From Chionis minor (lineage: Eukaryota; Chordata; Aves; Charadriiformes; Chionididae), in assembly GCA_013398295.1 (NCBI GenBank), contig VZSF01000963.1, forward strand, positions 78,215 to 142,214: a DNA stretch of 64,000 nucleotides. Reading direction: 5' to 3'. The position numbers were made by a program, and so were the translations under genes. Of this stretch, positions 36,961-49,900 are shown piece after piece. Positions within the stretch are counted from its first letter, which is position 1. Every line of letters starts with the position of its first letter. The notes under the pieces were generated by a model, which was not told the origin of the DNA, did not search any database, and saw nothing but the letters and a program-made list of their open reading frames with translations.

Positions 36961-39900
36961 TTCCTCATTCAGTAGGCATGGATTCCTGCCCTCAAGCAGA
37001 AAGGTTTTAGGGGTTTTTTTTGTTTGTTTGACATCATGTGTAACCATCTCACCCTGTTCGTGCTGGCTGTCACATGTCAACAAGTTATGTAGGCTGATCA
37101 CTCAACTCTTTTAAGAGTTTTGATTTACCTGTTTTTCTGAGGCTCTGGAGCTTGAGTTGACCTCTCTAGACTTCCCAGTGCATCCTCCTCTATGGCTTAA
37201 AGCAGAGAGGGGCAAGGACAGTAACAAGGCACCCTGCATAATTCAATCCAAGTTTCATAGGGCATTATAATTAATTGCTCTTTTCTCCTTCTTGTGATTA
37301 GGTTGCATGATGTTAGTGAACACTCCTTTACCTTGTGGTGGGGTTGTGGCCATGTTTCAGGATACTGCCCTCACCAGCTTCCAGCAACACTGAGGGTGTC
37401 ACAGCTCTTCCAGTTCCTCCTTGGACACCCAGGACTGGAAGGGAGCGGTCATCATAGCTAAGCAGCCCAATCACAGAGTATATCATCCCAGCCATGGGGC
37501 AAAACTGGAAATATTTGGTTTGGAAAACATGTGTGGAAATGCAAAATTATATTTACGCCTATGCAAATGTATGTGTTTTTCCAGCTGGTATCGAAGTAGT
37601 GAAAAGCAAACTCTTAGTAGGCCAAGAGTAAAACAAATTTGCTTTCGAATTTAAGAGAACATTCAAGAGAAGAAAACTGCATTCTGCACTGAGCCTCACT
37701 TGACAGTGGAAGTATGAACATTGGCCATAGCTTTGATAGAAGTAGTGTAATATAGTTAAATTTGCCTGGGTAACCAAACACAAAATTTCTCAACATGAGT
37801 AGAAAATTGCAAGTTAAATATGTTAAATTTAACTTTATCAACTATTGGCCTTATTCACAGATGATTCACTGATTTTATCCATTGTACATCAGTTGAAAAT
37901 CATAGAGTTAATACATCTCCTTTCTACAGGAATTTGTGGCATTTTGACGGGGGGGGGAACACACCTAAAAATAAGAAATACTTTGCAAAACAAAACATAG
38001 AGTTACTTGAGTATATAATAATTGGAGATTTCATTTTGGTAACATGTGGTATGTGTGTATCATACACACATATTCTTACTTCTGTATTTGTTTAATGTTT
38101 CATAATGTAAAATAATTTTCAGGGAAAGCCCCATTCCTGTCAAGTTAAAATGAAATAGGAATTTGTCAAACAAGAACAGTCCTTGGATTGATGCAGGTTA
38201 AAGCAAAGTTTGAATAGTCAGAAATTAGCCCCAAAAATGAAATTCCAACTTTATAAAAAACAGTGGGGAATATGTAATCCAGAAAAAAATTAACCCAGTT
38301 TTAAAAGGACAAAAATGTTCATTTACAAAATTGTGCAAGAAGCTAAACAGGCTGACGTCACTATCTCTTGGGCAATATTACACTATGGGTTTGTCTGGTC
38401 TGTTTTTTGTTTCTCCTTATCCTATGCATCTCAAGTCCTGCAAGTACCAAATGGCTTGTGAATACTCTTGTTGATTTGGCACTCAAGTCTTCACAGAGTT
38501 GGAGGCTGTAAGTAGGAGCTGGGGTGTGTTACCCTTCTGGGATGCCCAGAACAGACAAAAACATGGAGACCAAGTCTAGCTTGGGAAAAGATGACAGTAA
38601 AAGTGGAGTCTTCACTGAGTGTCACTCATTGCTGTGTTGTGTTTCATGGGATGCTTGCAAAGTCAGGCCAAGTTTCTTCCTGCTCATGCTTCATCACTAG
38701 AAACAGTGGATTCACAAGACAAATCTTGCCTTCCTTACAACAGTAGGATTATGCAGGTATAAAGGAGAGCATAAGGAGGCCCACTAATAAATCCTCAGTA
38801 CAAGCCAAAAACCTAGTAGACTTTTGTACAGCATTTAAGCAAAAGACAGAGTCTTCTGGTTGGCAGTGGAAGTTGGCTGAAGCTTCGCTAATCCTCCCAC
38901 CAAAAGCGACAGTTTCTGGTAAGGAAATAAAACATTGTATTTCTTCTTGTTTATATTCAGAATTCAGCATGTTTAAATTTTGGAGGAAGCCGCAGGACTG
39001 GAGGACAGAGTAGTAATAAATAGACATGAAAGGGTGGGATAAAATTGGGGGACTCAAAATAGCATTACCCCCAGATGATGTCAGAATCTTAACTCTTTAG
39101 CTGCTTTCTGATGTGATTTAAGTCAGCAGCATAAGTCAGTCTGTCATTTAGATTCAAGCAGCGTGGCTAGTGCCCTCAGGCCATAGCAGAGGTCATGTAT
39201 TGAAATGCTTAGACAGACTTATGTTGCCAGCTCAAGACTAAGGAAATAAAACTCCTGTCTCCAAATGCATCTCTCGGGCATTATGTTACAACAAGCTTGT
39301 TTGTTTGTCTGTCTGAACTGCTTCGTTGTCTAAGCGGGAGGGAGGACATGACCTTTCAGCAAAGATGTGGAGAAATGTATGGGAAACATTTCCTTGAGTT
39401 TTCAGGGTGGGTAGAAACGGAAAGTCAGATGTGACTCCCAGTCCCCTGCACCTGTGGATCCTTCTTCCCTGTGTCTCCTCCCCTAGGTCCACGCTCACGT
39501 GTCAAAGAAAAAGGGATGGTTCATCTAGGTGCCAATGCTCTGTGCTGAAGTTAAGCTGGCCATGGTGTGCAGCTGTTACTTCGACAGCTTGGTTTGTGCA
39601 ATTAAATATACACTTTAATGTACATAATTTGAGCACTAGAATTGATTTAATATCAGTGCAGGAACCTTAGCTTTCAGCTTTCGTGAATTATGTGTGTTTG
39701 AATTTTGAACTTTAATGCTGTACTAATGTAGGCATTTGCATGTAATGACACAACTAAGCTGAACAGGCCTGCCACCTCCTAAACTCTTAAGTTTTGTCTC
39801 TGAAAACCTCTTGCTGAAAATATGAACAGCAGCTGGTAGGTTTCCTGACTGAAATGCTGTAGACTTGATCATGAAAAGAGAAGAAACACAGAATCAACAA

Positions 39901-42900
39901 GATCATATGAAGCTTTTGACTTAATTTTATGACTGTTTCCTTTATATTTTATGTTCTTTGTATCTAGAGTCTAATAAAAACTAAATAAACCCAAATTATT
40001 TAATATTCCTATCGAAACATAACTCAGAAGGATCCATGACAGAATCACCAAAGAGGTGACAGGAACATAATATTAAAAAATATTTATTTTATAAATAAAA
40101 TTAAAAGAAAAAATATTTATTTAATAAATTAACCAAACATAGATAGATCTGAAGGAAGATGTCAGAAAGATTCAAAATAGACTTGCTCTGAAAATGGGGT
40201 TACCCCTGACTTTGAGGGGCAGACTCTGATGCCCTTCCTGCTGCTGAGGTGTGCTTTACTCCACTAGCAGGCCCATTGCTTTCATCAGAGCTGCTGCAAA
40301 GCATGAGGTCTTGTTGCTTGAGGTTTTGCTGCTTTCAAGGAGAGGGTTTGGCACTGAGGAGGATCACGCCACTGCATTCAGGGCTTGTGACGCCATGGTG
40401 TTTACTCTCCCAAGTAAACACAGGGGAGTGCTCATGACAATGCTATAGAAACTGGTCTCCTGGCATGGGAAGAGAGCCACCTCCAGGGAACAATGTAGAA
40501 GTCACCATTAACTACGAGTTAGACTCACGATAACATGCCCAAGTTTGCTCTTTGCTCTCCCAAGGACCTGCAGAATCAAAGAAGCCTAGTCTCCAGCAAG
40601 TCACCACAATTATTTTCCTGGTGCTGCTTGATGTGAACACCACGTTCATGACTAAGGACCACATTCTCCAAGGTACTTTGGTAACCAGCTCCAGACGATT
40701 TCAGCAGGAACAACCAAGTGTAGTTGAGGATGTAGGAAGAAGTTCCCATCACGATCAGTATGGGCATATAGTCAGATGTAGATGAAGGCATTGAAACAAT
40801 AGAATAACTTATTGTTCCATTCAGTGTGCATTGAACCTAGCATTTATAAATTCCATATATTCCAAGAAATTTAAAAATATTTAGTTGAAAAAAAATAGTC
40901 ATTTTAATAATATAAAAGTACAATTTACTAACTAGTTGCAATTCTTTTTGAAAATTATTTGGTTCAGCACACTAATAGTAATTCTGCTTCCCCTTAAAAT
41001 TTTGATCTAAACATTTCCAGCTTTATCTCAAACTGCTGTAGTGTTGTCTTTAGAAAGTTGATATCAACAATTTCTTCTTTTTAGAAATAAAAGTAGTCAA
41101 ATTTCCCATCTTTAGAACTGACTTTTTTTAAAATTACTTCACATTTAGCTAAAATTAAAAAATCTTTTTCATAGAAAAGTAATTTTCAAAGTTCAAAAAA
41201 AACATTGACTTTAGTTCTATGTTATTGACAAGCTTTTATAATAAGTCTGATTACATGCAAAGATTAGTTGCTTTTTAACCTCATAACCACCAGGAACATC
41301 TAAATCTTTCAAAATGAAGACAGAGATATAAAGGTGTAAAATGAAAGAACAAAAATACAAGTCGTAAAGGAATATCAAACTTTTCAGCTTGCGGGTTAAG
41401 TATGGCATTAAAAAGAATCCAATTAAAATTGAAAACAATGTTGTATTAAATTGCCCAACTGTAATAAATTCATTATGTATGCATAAAGGAAAACATAACA
41501 ATTCATAATAAATACATGCGCTTCTTAAGTGCAATTGTTTGCAAAAATTAATTATTAATTATTAGTAGATTATTCTGAGTTCCAGACACATGTTCTCAGT
41601 ATTCTGGTGGATTTAGCAGCGTGGAAGTATGAACACTGCTTGGGGAGGTGGGAGATGTGCAGTAGCAGTAATGTGTAATGGGATAACAAACTCATATAAA
41701 ATTTCAGCCTGCTGTCTAAAAACTACGAAATAAAAGTAGGTATCAGATGTTTCTCATCGTTAAACTTCAAAGACTACACCTTGCATTTCTGTGATTTTAT
41801 AGCTGATTTAAATACTAATTTAGTGCTAGCTTTTAGCTGCCTCTTTGTACCAGCATGATGCAATAACTTGGTTTAGATTTTCCAAAAACCTGGTAGCCCT
41901 ATTTCAGCCTCTAGACAACCACGTTTTCAAAGCGGCTTATCCCTGGCAGTTCCCCCAACAGCAAGAAGAGATTTCTTCCAGATACTCTTACAAAGCCAAC
42001 GTCACCTTTGTGCCTCAGCTACACAGTACAACCTCCAGTAAGAGACATGATCAACCATAAGGTTAGCAAGGTTCATAAGGCTCAGACCTGCCTGTGGGTC
42101 GCATGTCAATGTGTATTAATATTTTAAAGTAAAAGACAGAAGGCACTGTTTGAATGACCATTGTCATATTTCCTCTCCTCTCCCTAGTTTCAGGAGCTGG
42201 TTTTCCCAGGGTTGTGAGGACTATAATTGCTGTTGGTTGGGTAAGAAGGTCATGGTATCAGAAAGACAAAAAAGCAGGATCAAGAGAAAAAATAAACAAA
42301 ATAAAAAGCAACAAAAATGGCAGTGATCTCACAGGCTAGGAGAGTTACTGAAAATGCCAACTACCCACAGACTTTTCACCAAAAGGCTTTGGTTTGCTAC
42401 GAAGAGTGCTTGAAGTATTTGCATGTGGACAGTGTCAGAGGGCAGACCTACACAATGATTGGGATTGCGCAAAGAAGTTGATTCATCAGGGTCTGGTGTA
42501 TTTTTAAGGAGAAAATCTAGAATGAGTGCCATTATTTGAGAGTACATTTCTCACTCACTGAGTCAAGATTCCCAGGAGGTATGAACGGCAATCATGCAGT
42601 TCTCAAGTGATTGGAAATATCATTATAATGTAAAATGAAGGAAACTTAACCCCCATCACTTTTTTGCACAGCTTTTTTTCTGCCTGGACAGACATTCCTT
42701 GTCAGTGTCTTGAAAAATACATGGACCATAATACAGACTCACAGTGGTCACTACTAACCAGTGGTGTTAGTCTAAGGCAGTAACAGGAACAGGCAAACCT
42801 TTACTTTAAATAAAATTTAAGCAGTTTGCTGGCCAAGTAGAGCAGAGGGGTACTCTAAAAAACAGGAAATGAGGTAAAACCCCCCTATATTCTCTGTATA

Positions 42901-44181
42901 TTAGATGGCATAGATGGTAAACACCATGGTAAAAAGTCTTCAGAGACTTTATCATGGCCTTTCAAAGAAAGGGCTAAGACAGGGCATGGGACAAATGGGG
43001 CTCTGAATCCTGGTGAAAGAACCTCCAAAGTCCTCAGTCTTCATAGGAGGGAACACCCCGAAGAGCAAGGAAGAGCATGGGCTCCAGTTGAGTTGCAAAC
43101 CATAACTCACTCTGGTCCCATGTCTCCTTGGGATTTTAATCTGCTGGGTACAACTACCTTCCCAAGGCTTCCTGAAGAATGGAGCTTGGCATGATGAAAT
43201 GCATCATTTTAGCCATAGACCTGGTACTGTAAAATTTTGCCTGTGTGTACGGACCCTCAGATTTTTGCAAAATACTCAGTTTCAATTTTCTCAATTCCCA
43301 CTTAAGCCAGCCCAGCCTAACTTCAGAAAAGGAAAGATTTAAGCCAAAAGCTGGTGTGAGACAGGTCCTCCCCTTATAATTCTTACAAATCTCAGGTCTT
43401 AGTGATCACCTCCCATTAATTTGTCTATTTACCTTTTTTACAGTCCATTATTTGTCAGTCTGATTACCCCTAAGAGGCAAGTGTTAGCTTTATTTTGAAG
43501 AGAACAAACTAAACACCGCTTGACCTCAACTTGGCTACAGTTCTTTGTTGCCATACCTGTTTTGTGACTCTCCTGACTTGTTTCCCCAGCTAGTTCATCG
43601 CAACACAAAGAAATAGCTTTCTACTATCAGGACTGTGAATTATTATATGTGGTGTGTATTTTATCTGCAGTAATCAAAAGTCGTTACCATTGGTGGGCTA
43701 AGTCAAACAGCTTGGGCTCCCTCTAATTCTTAGAGGGCAGATATTGACCTATCTGACAACCCTACTTTAATAGTGCTAATCCTCAAATTTCTCCTCAGAA
43801 AGCCCAGGAATGGATGGCATGCAGAATTAATTTCCCTGTCTGAGAAAGTGTGGTTGTGTGCCACTTTTGGGAAAATGCAGGGGAGTAGGAAAGTTTGCGG
43901 GATTGCTTGAGAATAAAGCAATTGAGAGTTATTGGCACTAGGGAAAAAAGGTGTAATGCCTATAAGCAAAAGTCGTGTTGCATAAAACAAGTAAGACAGC
44001 CTTCAAACCATTGAGGCTGAACCAGAAGTTGACAAAGTCTCTGTTACCACCTAAGCAATGGCTTCACACATCAGGTGACATTCTGCCCTGCAACCTTTGG
44101 GGACAGTCATAAACTGTGGTAAACACCAGCAAGATGAGGATCATCTAATTCCTGCTATATTATATAAGTGTATGATAAATG
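36961..44181. other. Mostly single-copy, AT-rich noncoding DNA
   Basis: No exon recognised. Details: G8 run near 37949; hairpin 38050-38072 (11-bp arms, 1-nt loop, alternating TG/AT); a short duplicated AT segment at about 40074-40132 (AAAAATATTTATTT twice); a very AT-rich section at 40800-41570. A region at 40240-40790 carries overlapping frames on both strands, but none that I could tie to a protein. Confidence 0.4.
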
Positions 44182-44259
44182 AAGAGAGGGGAGGGGAGGG
44201 GNAGAGAAGAGAAGAGAAGAGAAGAGAAGAGAAGAGAAGAGAAGAGAAGAGAAGAGAAG
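44182..44259. repeat. (GAGGG)n/(AGAGA)n microsatellite with an ambiguous base
   Basis: About three GAGGG units, then an N at 44202, then roughly eleven AGAGA-type pentamers. The purine-only strand could form a triplex (H-DNA). The N marks the assembler's uncertainty, so the true length is unknown. A 64-codon frame through it is an artefact. Confidence 0.97.
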
Positions 44260-45151
44260 TATATATAAATAAAAATATAATAAAAATCTAATTCCTGCAA
44301 GATATAATTGCCATAAGGAACAATATGTTTTAAAAAGTGGTTGCAAAATGGTAAAACAAGCAGGTATTATCATAGATTTTTTACAAGGGAAACACACTTC
44401 TTTACATTAGCCTCCCACAGAAATATATTGCCTCAAGTTTGCTAATATAGGGATGCTTATGGATGCATTTTTAATGTCTTGTTCCTTTAGGTGTCTTTAT
44501 TCTGATTATTTAATCTTTTGTTTTTAGGCTAACTCTTGGCATGCTTTTCTTTCTATTTATTTTTAGAAAGTCCTCAAATTAGAACAATCTGAAGGGTTTT
44601 TTTCCCCTGTCATAAATAATTTATTCACGGAAAATTGCAGCTTCCATCAAACCAAGACTACTTGTGACTCTGCGTAAATTCAGTGAACAGAGACAACTGA
44701 ATGCAAAGAGGAAAAACTTAAGTGCAAGTTAGAGAACTAGAAGATCGTGAAGATATCTGTTGTAATCTGGTTCTCAGAGAATCCAGTGTTTTGGTCTATC
44801 CACTATACAAACCATTTACCATATGTAAGAATGTAAGAATCATATCACAGAAGAACTGTAGTATAGAAGAACCAGAGTATAAGAAAATGCTGTAGTGGAT
44901 CTGCCCATCCCTCCAGTATCCTCCCCAATTAAATATGTATAGGGCAAGTACGATACCGTGCTTCCCCAGAGTGCTCTCACAGATGATGCAGGGTGCATTG
45001 CTAGACCTGGGAATGGGTGACTTGGCATTTAATATCTCTTAGAGCATTTCTTTTCTTTGAGTGTGTCCCACCGCTTTTTCACATGCACCTAAGTCATCAG
45101 CAACTACGCTGCTCTGTGGCCATGAGTCTCTAAGTCTAACACTATGTGCCA
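44260..45151. other. Noncoding spacer with an old repeat scrap
   Basis: Contains the old-repeat fragment annotated at 44825-44935. Otherwise nothing recognised. Confidence 0.4.
44825..44935 (+). repeat. Second fragment of the same old interspersed repeat
   Basis: TAAGAATGTAAGAATCATAT followed about 70 bp later by TGCCCATCCCTCCAGTATCC suggests the same old amniote repeat as at 36847, here with the segment upstream of it. Both assignments rest on remembered consensus and are weak. Confidence 0.35.
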
Positions 45152-45527
45152 TTAGCCTGGAGAAGAGAAGGTTGAGGGGAGACCTTATCACTCTCTACTA
45201 CTACCTGAAAGGAGGTTGTAGCGAGGTGGGGGTCAATCTCTTCTCCCAAGTAACAAGCAATAGGACAAGAGGAAATGGCCTCAAGTTGTGCCAGGGGAGG
45301 TTTAGGTTGGAGATTAGGAAAAACTTCTTTACCGAAAGGGTTATCAAGCATTGGAACAGGCTGCCCAGGGAGGTGGTGGAATCGCTGTCCCTGGAGGTAT
45401 TTAAAAGATGGGTAGATGTGGTGCTGAGGGACATGGTTTAGGGGTGGTTTTGGCAGTGTTAGGTTTATGGTTGGACTCGATGATCTTGAAGGTCTCTTCC
45501 AACCCAAGTGATTCTATGATTCTATGA
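45152..45527 (+). mobile_element. CR1 LINE, 3' end with intact ORF2 C-terminus
   Basis: Starts at TAGCCTGGAGAAGAGAAGG and ends in the CR1 octamer tail GATTCTATGATTCTATGAA. An open frame within it (about 45155-45438) encodes the C-terminal piece of the CR1 ORF2 reverse transcriptase, with the characteristic blocks [48 protein letters not shown] and a final RDMV stop. About 95 residues are uninterrupted by stops, while the endonuclease and catalytic RT parts are absent, so it is dead. It looks younger than the other CR1s here, having fewer disruptions than the copy at 33984. Confidence 0.97.
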
Positions 45528-47593
45528 ACGAGCACTTCCTTTCTTTGTTTTGAACCTAGCCTTGCCTGGTTTCATTTGATGCCTTCTAGTTCTCAACTTG
45601 GAAGAGACAGGGGACTGTTCCTGTTCTCCATTCCTTCTGGTGATTTTATGGTCCTAAGGCAAACCAGAAAAATAAAAAGATGCACTTTTCTAGGACGCTT
45701 TTTGTTACCCACAGCTATACTATAAGGTTGCATGTACAGAGGACTTTACAGCAGCTAGGGAGTATTTTCATGACTATTTATGATATGTGGTGAGCCCAGC
45801 TGAACTGAAAGGCAATGGGTCTTGCACACTTGTACACCTAAATAATTTATATGCCCTCTTTTTAATATAAATACTTCTCAGAATCAAAATGCACAAATTC
45901 ATCCAAGTCTCACCACAGGATTTTATTTTCCCAGCATTATCTTCATGTGTGCATCTAAGATGACTAAATCCTTAGACGTTGCTGCTTTTCTAGCCAAACA
46001 AGCAGTTGGAGGGTTTTGACATGACCATTCACATTAGAAGTTTAGCTTCTAGCAGGGAGCTGAAGCAAAATGCCATACTACACCATTGATTTCAACTCAG
46101 GTCTGACAGTTTGCACAAGCCAAGGATCTAGCCCCGAAGAAGGCAGTTTCTAAACTTATATTTTTCTAAGAGCAGTAATGGAGTATTTTTAAGTCCTGAA
46201 AGAACCTTAAAGAAAACCTGAGGGAGTGTCCCTGTTCCTAGACCTCTGCCCCATGCCAGCGAAAGGAGCTTTGCTTTAGCTTGTAAAAAGCTCAAGGGAA
46301 TAAAACCACCTCTGTCAGTAAGAATGGAACATAGTAATACCGTGGTGACTCTCCTGTTAAGGTCTCTAGGTTTAAGCAAATAAGTTATCAATGGAAAATA
46401 GAAATGTCTTTGCCATAGTCATGAAAAATTGGGTTCTCTTGGCTTTTCTGTTCCTACATCCAGTGTTTATCAAAGCACAGCTGCCTTCCAGTTTCTTCAA
46501 GTGCATAATCAAATGCCAAGAATTGGCATTTGCTGTGTCCAAGAACCTGAGTGGGCTCTGGAGAGTCAAACGCAGAGGTGCTAGAAGCAGCATCTTACTG
46601 CCCCTCACACTGGGTAGTATTTTACCCTGTTGGTAGCTGCACTGCCTTCCAGATTAAGGAAAGGGGACAATGTGAAGAAAAGTCCTCATGTAGCAGCACA
46701 CAGAAGGACAAAGGTGGCTGCGGTCCTCCACACGCCCAGTGAAGCACCCCACCACCAGCCTGTCAGCAGAGCGGGAGAACAGTTATTTGTGCTTTGCTTG
46801 TGGTCCAGATCCCCAGCTGCATCCCAGCTTGGTCTGTTGCAGAGCCTCAGTGATTCACACCCAGCATCCCTGTAAACATTTCCTTTCAACAACAGCCCTG
46901 CAGGCCTCCATGGTGTATTTGCATTACTGTACAAATACTTTCTGTTGTGAACAATGTAAGAAATCATTGCCCATTGTGTTTCAGCTCCTTTAGCATCTTC
47001 TGAAAACAGAACATATGCTGAAGTAGTGTAACAGTTGTGCTTCAAGTCTGGGGTAGGTTTTTGGTGTTTTTTTATTTATTGCATTCCCACCCATTTTCAT
47101 TCTCTTTCAATGATCTGGTGGTGAAGCATCTGCCACTGTAAAGCAAGCTTTTGCACCGATACTGCTGCTTCTTAGGCACTTGAAATAAAACAACCTCTCA
47201 GCAGAAGTCTGGATTTCAGCTACTGGCTGGCATACAGGACTTTGAGAGGCACCTCTTTCTGGGGCATGGCAGGGCCACTGTTTAGCAGCATGTGACACTA
47301 GGGTGATAAAATAAAAATATTATATCAAGCTGAAAGTGCAGGCTAAGTCCAAATCAGTTGAGTGCAATACAGTTCAAACCAAGATTTATTTTTCCCTGTG
47401 TGCATTGTGTCAGTTTATATCACAGTGGCTTCAGATTTTTCAGTTCACTGAGGAGCTGACTTCCAGTTTCACTTTTAATTTTTGTATCTGTATTGCTGGG
47501 ATTCCCTTTGGAAATGGTGGATTCTATTGCCAAAAGCGTGAGTGCTCAGCCGCATTCGACCCTTATGACAGTGTGTGTGGATTCATAGCACTT
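45528..47593. other. Noncoding spacer
   Basis: No exon recognised. The first 110 bases (TGATGCCTTCTAGTTCTCAA, then TTGGAAGAGACAGG) resemble an antisense fragment of an old CR1, uncertain. A frame at 46391-46636 starts with a hydrophobic, signal-like stretch but lacks any further support. Confidence 0.4.
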
Positions 47594-47885
47594 ACACAGA
47601 ATCACAGGATCACAGAATGTTAGGGGTTGGAAGGGACCTCTGGAGATCATCTGGTCCAACCCCCCTGCCAGAGCAGGTCCACCTACAGCAGGTTGCACAG
47701 GATGGCGTCCAGGCGGGTTTTGAATGTCTCCAGAGTAGGAGACTCCACCGCCTCTCTGGGCAGCCTCTTCCAGTGCTCTGCCACCCTCAAAGGAAAGAAG
47801 TTCCTCCTCATGTTCAGATGGAACTTCCTATATTTGATTTTACATCCATTGCCCCTTGTCCTATCACTGGGTACTACTGAAATTT
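47594..47885 (-). mobile_element. CR1 LINE, 3' end with ORF2 C-terminus
   Basis: In antisense the copy opens with ACACAGAATCACAGGATCAC and GGGTTGGAAGGGACCTCTGG, the 3' tail of a different CR1 subfamily from the two plus-strand copies. The minus frame 47898-47683 reads through the ORF2 end with [31 protein letters not shown] and VESPTLETF blocks. 5'-truncated near 47885. Lies opposite in orientation to the CR1 2 kb upstream. Confidence 0.95.
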
Positions 47886-48114
47886 TGTTGAACTTCATAC
47901 GGTTTCTCTCTTCTTACCCTCTTCTGCTGCAAAAATAAACCAATCCAGTGCCTATGCACCAGCACAGCAGCACCCCAAAAAGAGGCATGAAAGTATCTAT
48001 CTCAGCTGCTGCATATAGGAAAGGCCTATAGAAGATGTATCTGTGATGGGATGACTGCTTGTCCTCTCAGAACCAGTGAGTGCAAAGATAAAGTAGGAGA
48101 ACAGTGAGCTCCAA

Positions 48115-48211
48115 ATGTGTGTGTGTATATATATATGCATATGTATGCATATATATATGTATCTATAAATACGCGTGTGTGTATATGTGTATAAATATAC
48201 ATGCATATATG
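48115..48211. repeat. TG/TA alternating purine-pyrimidine microsatellite
   Basis: Alternating (TG)n, (TA)n and TGCA/CGCG blocks over nearly 100 bp. Directly visible. Could adopt Z-DNA or cruciform forms. Frames on both strands with Tyr/Ile/Cys/His repeats are artefacts of it. Confidence 0.95.
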
Positions 48212-49489
48212 GGCAAACAGCACCTGGGTTGCATGGAGAGGGACCCAGGCAGAGATGGAACAGAAAACCTACTGAAAAATCTTGCCTTTCTGCTGGTAGG
48301 GCATGAGTTTACTAAAAGAAACAGGAAGGAGAAAATAGGCTTCAAGAAAGAGTCCTGGGAACTAAGAAATGCATGTATTAATATGAGAGAAATATGGGCA
48401 TATACAAATCACTAGTTCTGGATGATCTCAAGGTGTTAAACTGATTTCCCTCCTACCTTCCCCCAGCTGTTTATAATGTTGTAATTTTTTCACAAGAATC
48501 CTTGAAAAATACATTTTGCCTGATCAACTAAAATCAGCCTTCTGACAAGAACAAAACCATTAATAACAGAATACATATTTTCTTTTAAAAAAGTAATAAA
48601 AAAATCAACTTCTCTATGAGAAGTATTTCAATAAAAAAAATCATCCTGATTTTCTACTATAGCACAGCAATTACTACTGAAAACTCAAAACCAACCAGGG
48701 ACCCATGAATATATCAGTGAAAGGTAGACATGGTCTTGATTTTCAGAAGGAAAACAAAAGTAAGAGGTGGAAGTGGTTCATAGCAAAATAAATCCTTACA
48801 AAAAATGAAAGAGCCAATATCAGTGGAGTTACCACGGAACATGTAAAGGTAAAAGAAATGTAGCATCTCTGGCACATCTCATAAAGAATAAATCTCTATA
48901 GAAAGCTATATCTATGTATCTATGTATATAATAAACAGAATTATGAAATCGATGACTAAAAGGCATTTGGTAAATGTGGTATCGTAAGATTTTTTTTTCA
49001 TGGACCCCTATTTTAAAGTATAAACTGATTCACAAAGTCTAAAGAAGAGTTATGCATAATACAGAAGGCAGGTGTTTGTGATCAGTCATTAGAAGGAAAT
49101 CAGCTCTCAAGCACTGACAAACTCTTTTACTTTGTTCTCCTGAAATTTTTCTGCAAGATACTTTTTCTGGTAAAGCTTAGTAACAGTCTCATAAATGCTA
49201 CACTTTTGCCATTTTAAGTTTTCTTTATTAGCATTCTTAAAATACTCACTTAGCATGTAAGAGAGGTGAAAGAGTACTGTACCATTTAAGTAACAGATCA
49301 CATCATAAAAAGTATTAGTCTGGAACATATTAATGAAATTTGCTAGCAACCCACACACTAAACGATGTTTACGTAAAGTGTTTTTTGAAAATTGTCAAGT
49401 AAGAAACAAATCAGTAACAATCAGACTGTTTGTATGCACTTCATGAAGGAAAATAAGATGCAAATTCATTAGTAAATTATTCACCATCT
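48212..49489. other. AT-rich noncoding DNA, possibly degraded CR1
   Basis: Some strings at 48415-48540 and 48690-48790 vaguely resemble the middle of CR1 ORF2, in line with the reverse-transcriptase scrap downstream. Too diverged to call. Confidence 0.3.
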
Positions 49490-49900
49490 CTGCTCTCAAG
49501 TGTATTGAGAGCTGGCAAAAAGTCCACGGCAAAGGGTAATGCTAAATAACAGCACATAAAACAGAGAGGCACTATCAGGTAGCATAACATAGAGATTAGT
49601 GGCAGGTCCTGACTTAGTCAACATCCTCATTAATGATCCTAAAGCAGGAGTAAACAGAAACATAATGAAATCTGTGGATAGTTTGGAGGAATCATGCATG
49701 CCAGTGTCAAAGAAAGAGGAATAATACAAAAGAAACAAGATGAATGGATGTCAAATAAAATAACACTGCATGCTAAAAATCGAATATAGAAAAATATTCC
49801 ATGCATACTTAAGCGAAGAACCACAGACATGTCTCAGATTAATTTTCCATTAATTGCAAGGCACTGATGGCCAGGTTATAATCAGAGTAGCTCCATAAAA
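49490..49900 (+). mobile_element. Degraded CR1 LINE reverse-transcriptase fragment
   Basis: The plus frame at about 49605 reads GPDLVNILINDPKAGV, matching the CR1 RT block GP-LFN-FIND that precedes the catalytic aspartates. Flanks are heavily decayed and the catalytic FADD block is not recognisable. Limits approximate. Confidence 0.6.

Noticed and set aside
40240..40790. Possible processed pseudogene from overlapping frames (plus 40552-40785, minus 40576-40791)
   Set aside because: Neither strand could be linked to a known protein and no poly-A tail or target duplication was found.
44097..44291. 64-codon frame rich in Arg/Glu/Lys
   Set aside because: Translation of a pentanucleotide microsatellite containing an N.
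46391..46636. Frame starting with a hydrophobic leader-like stretch
   Set aside because: No domain follows, and hydrophobic runs are common in T-rich noncoding sequence.
48026..48223. Frames rich in Tyr, Ile, His and Cys
   Set aside because: Translation of the TG/TA alternating microsatellite.
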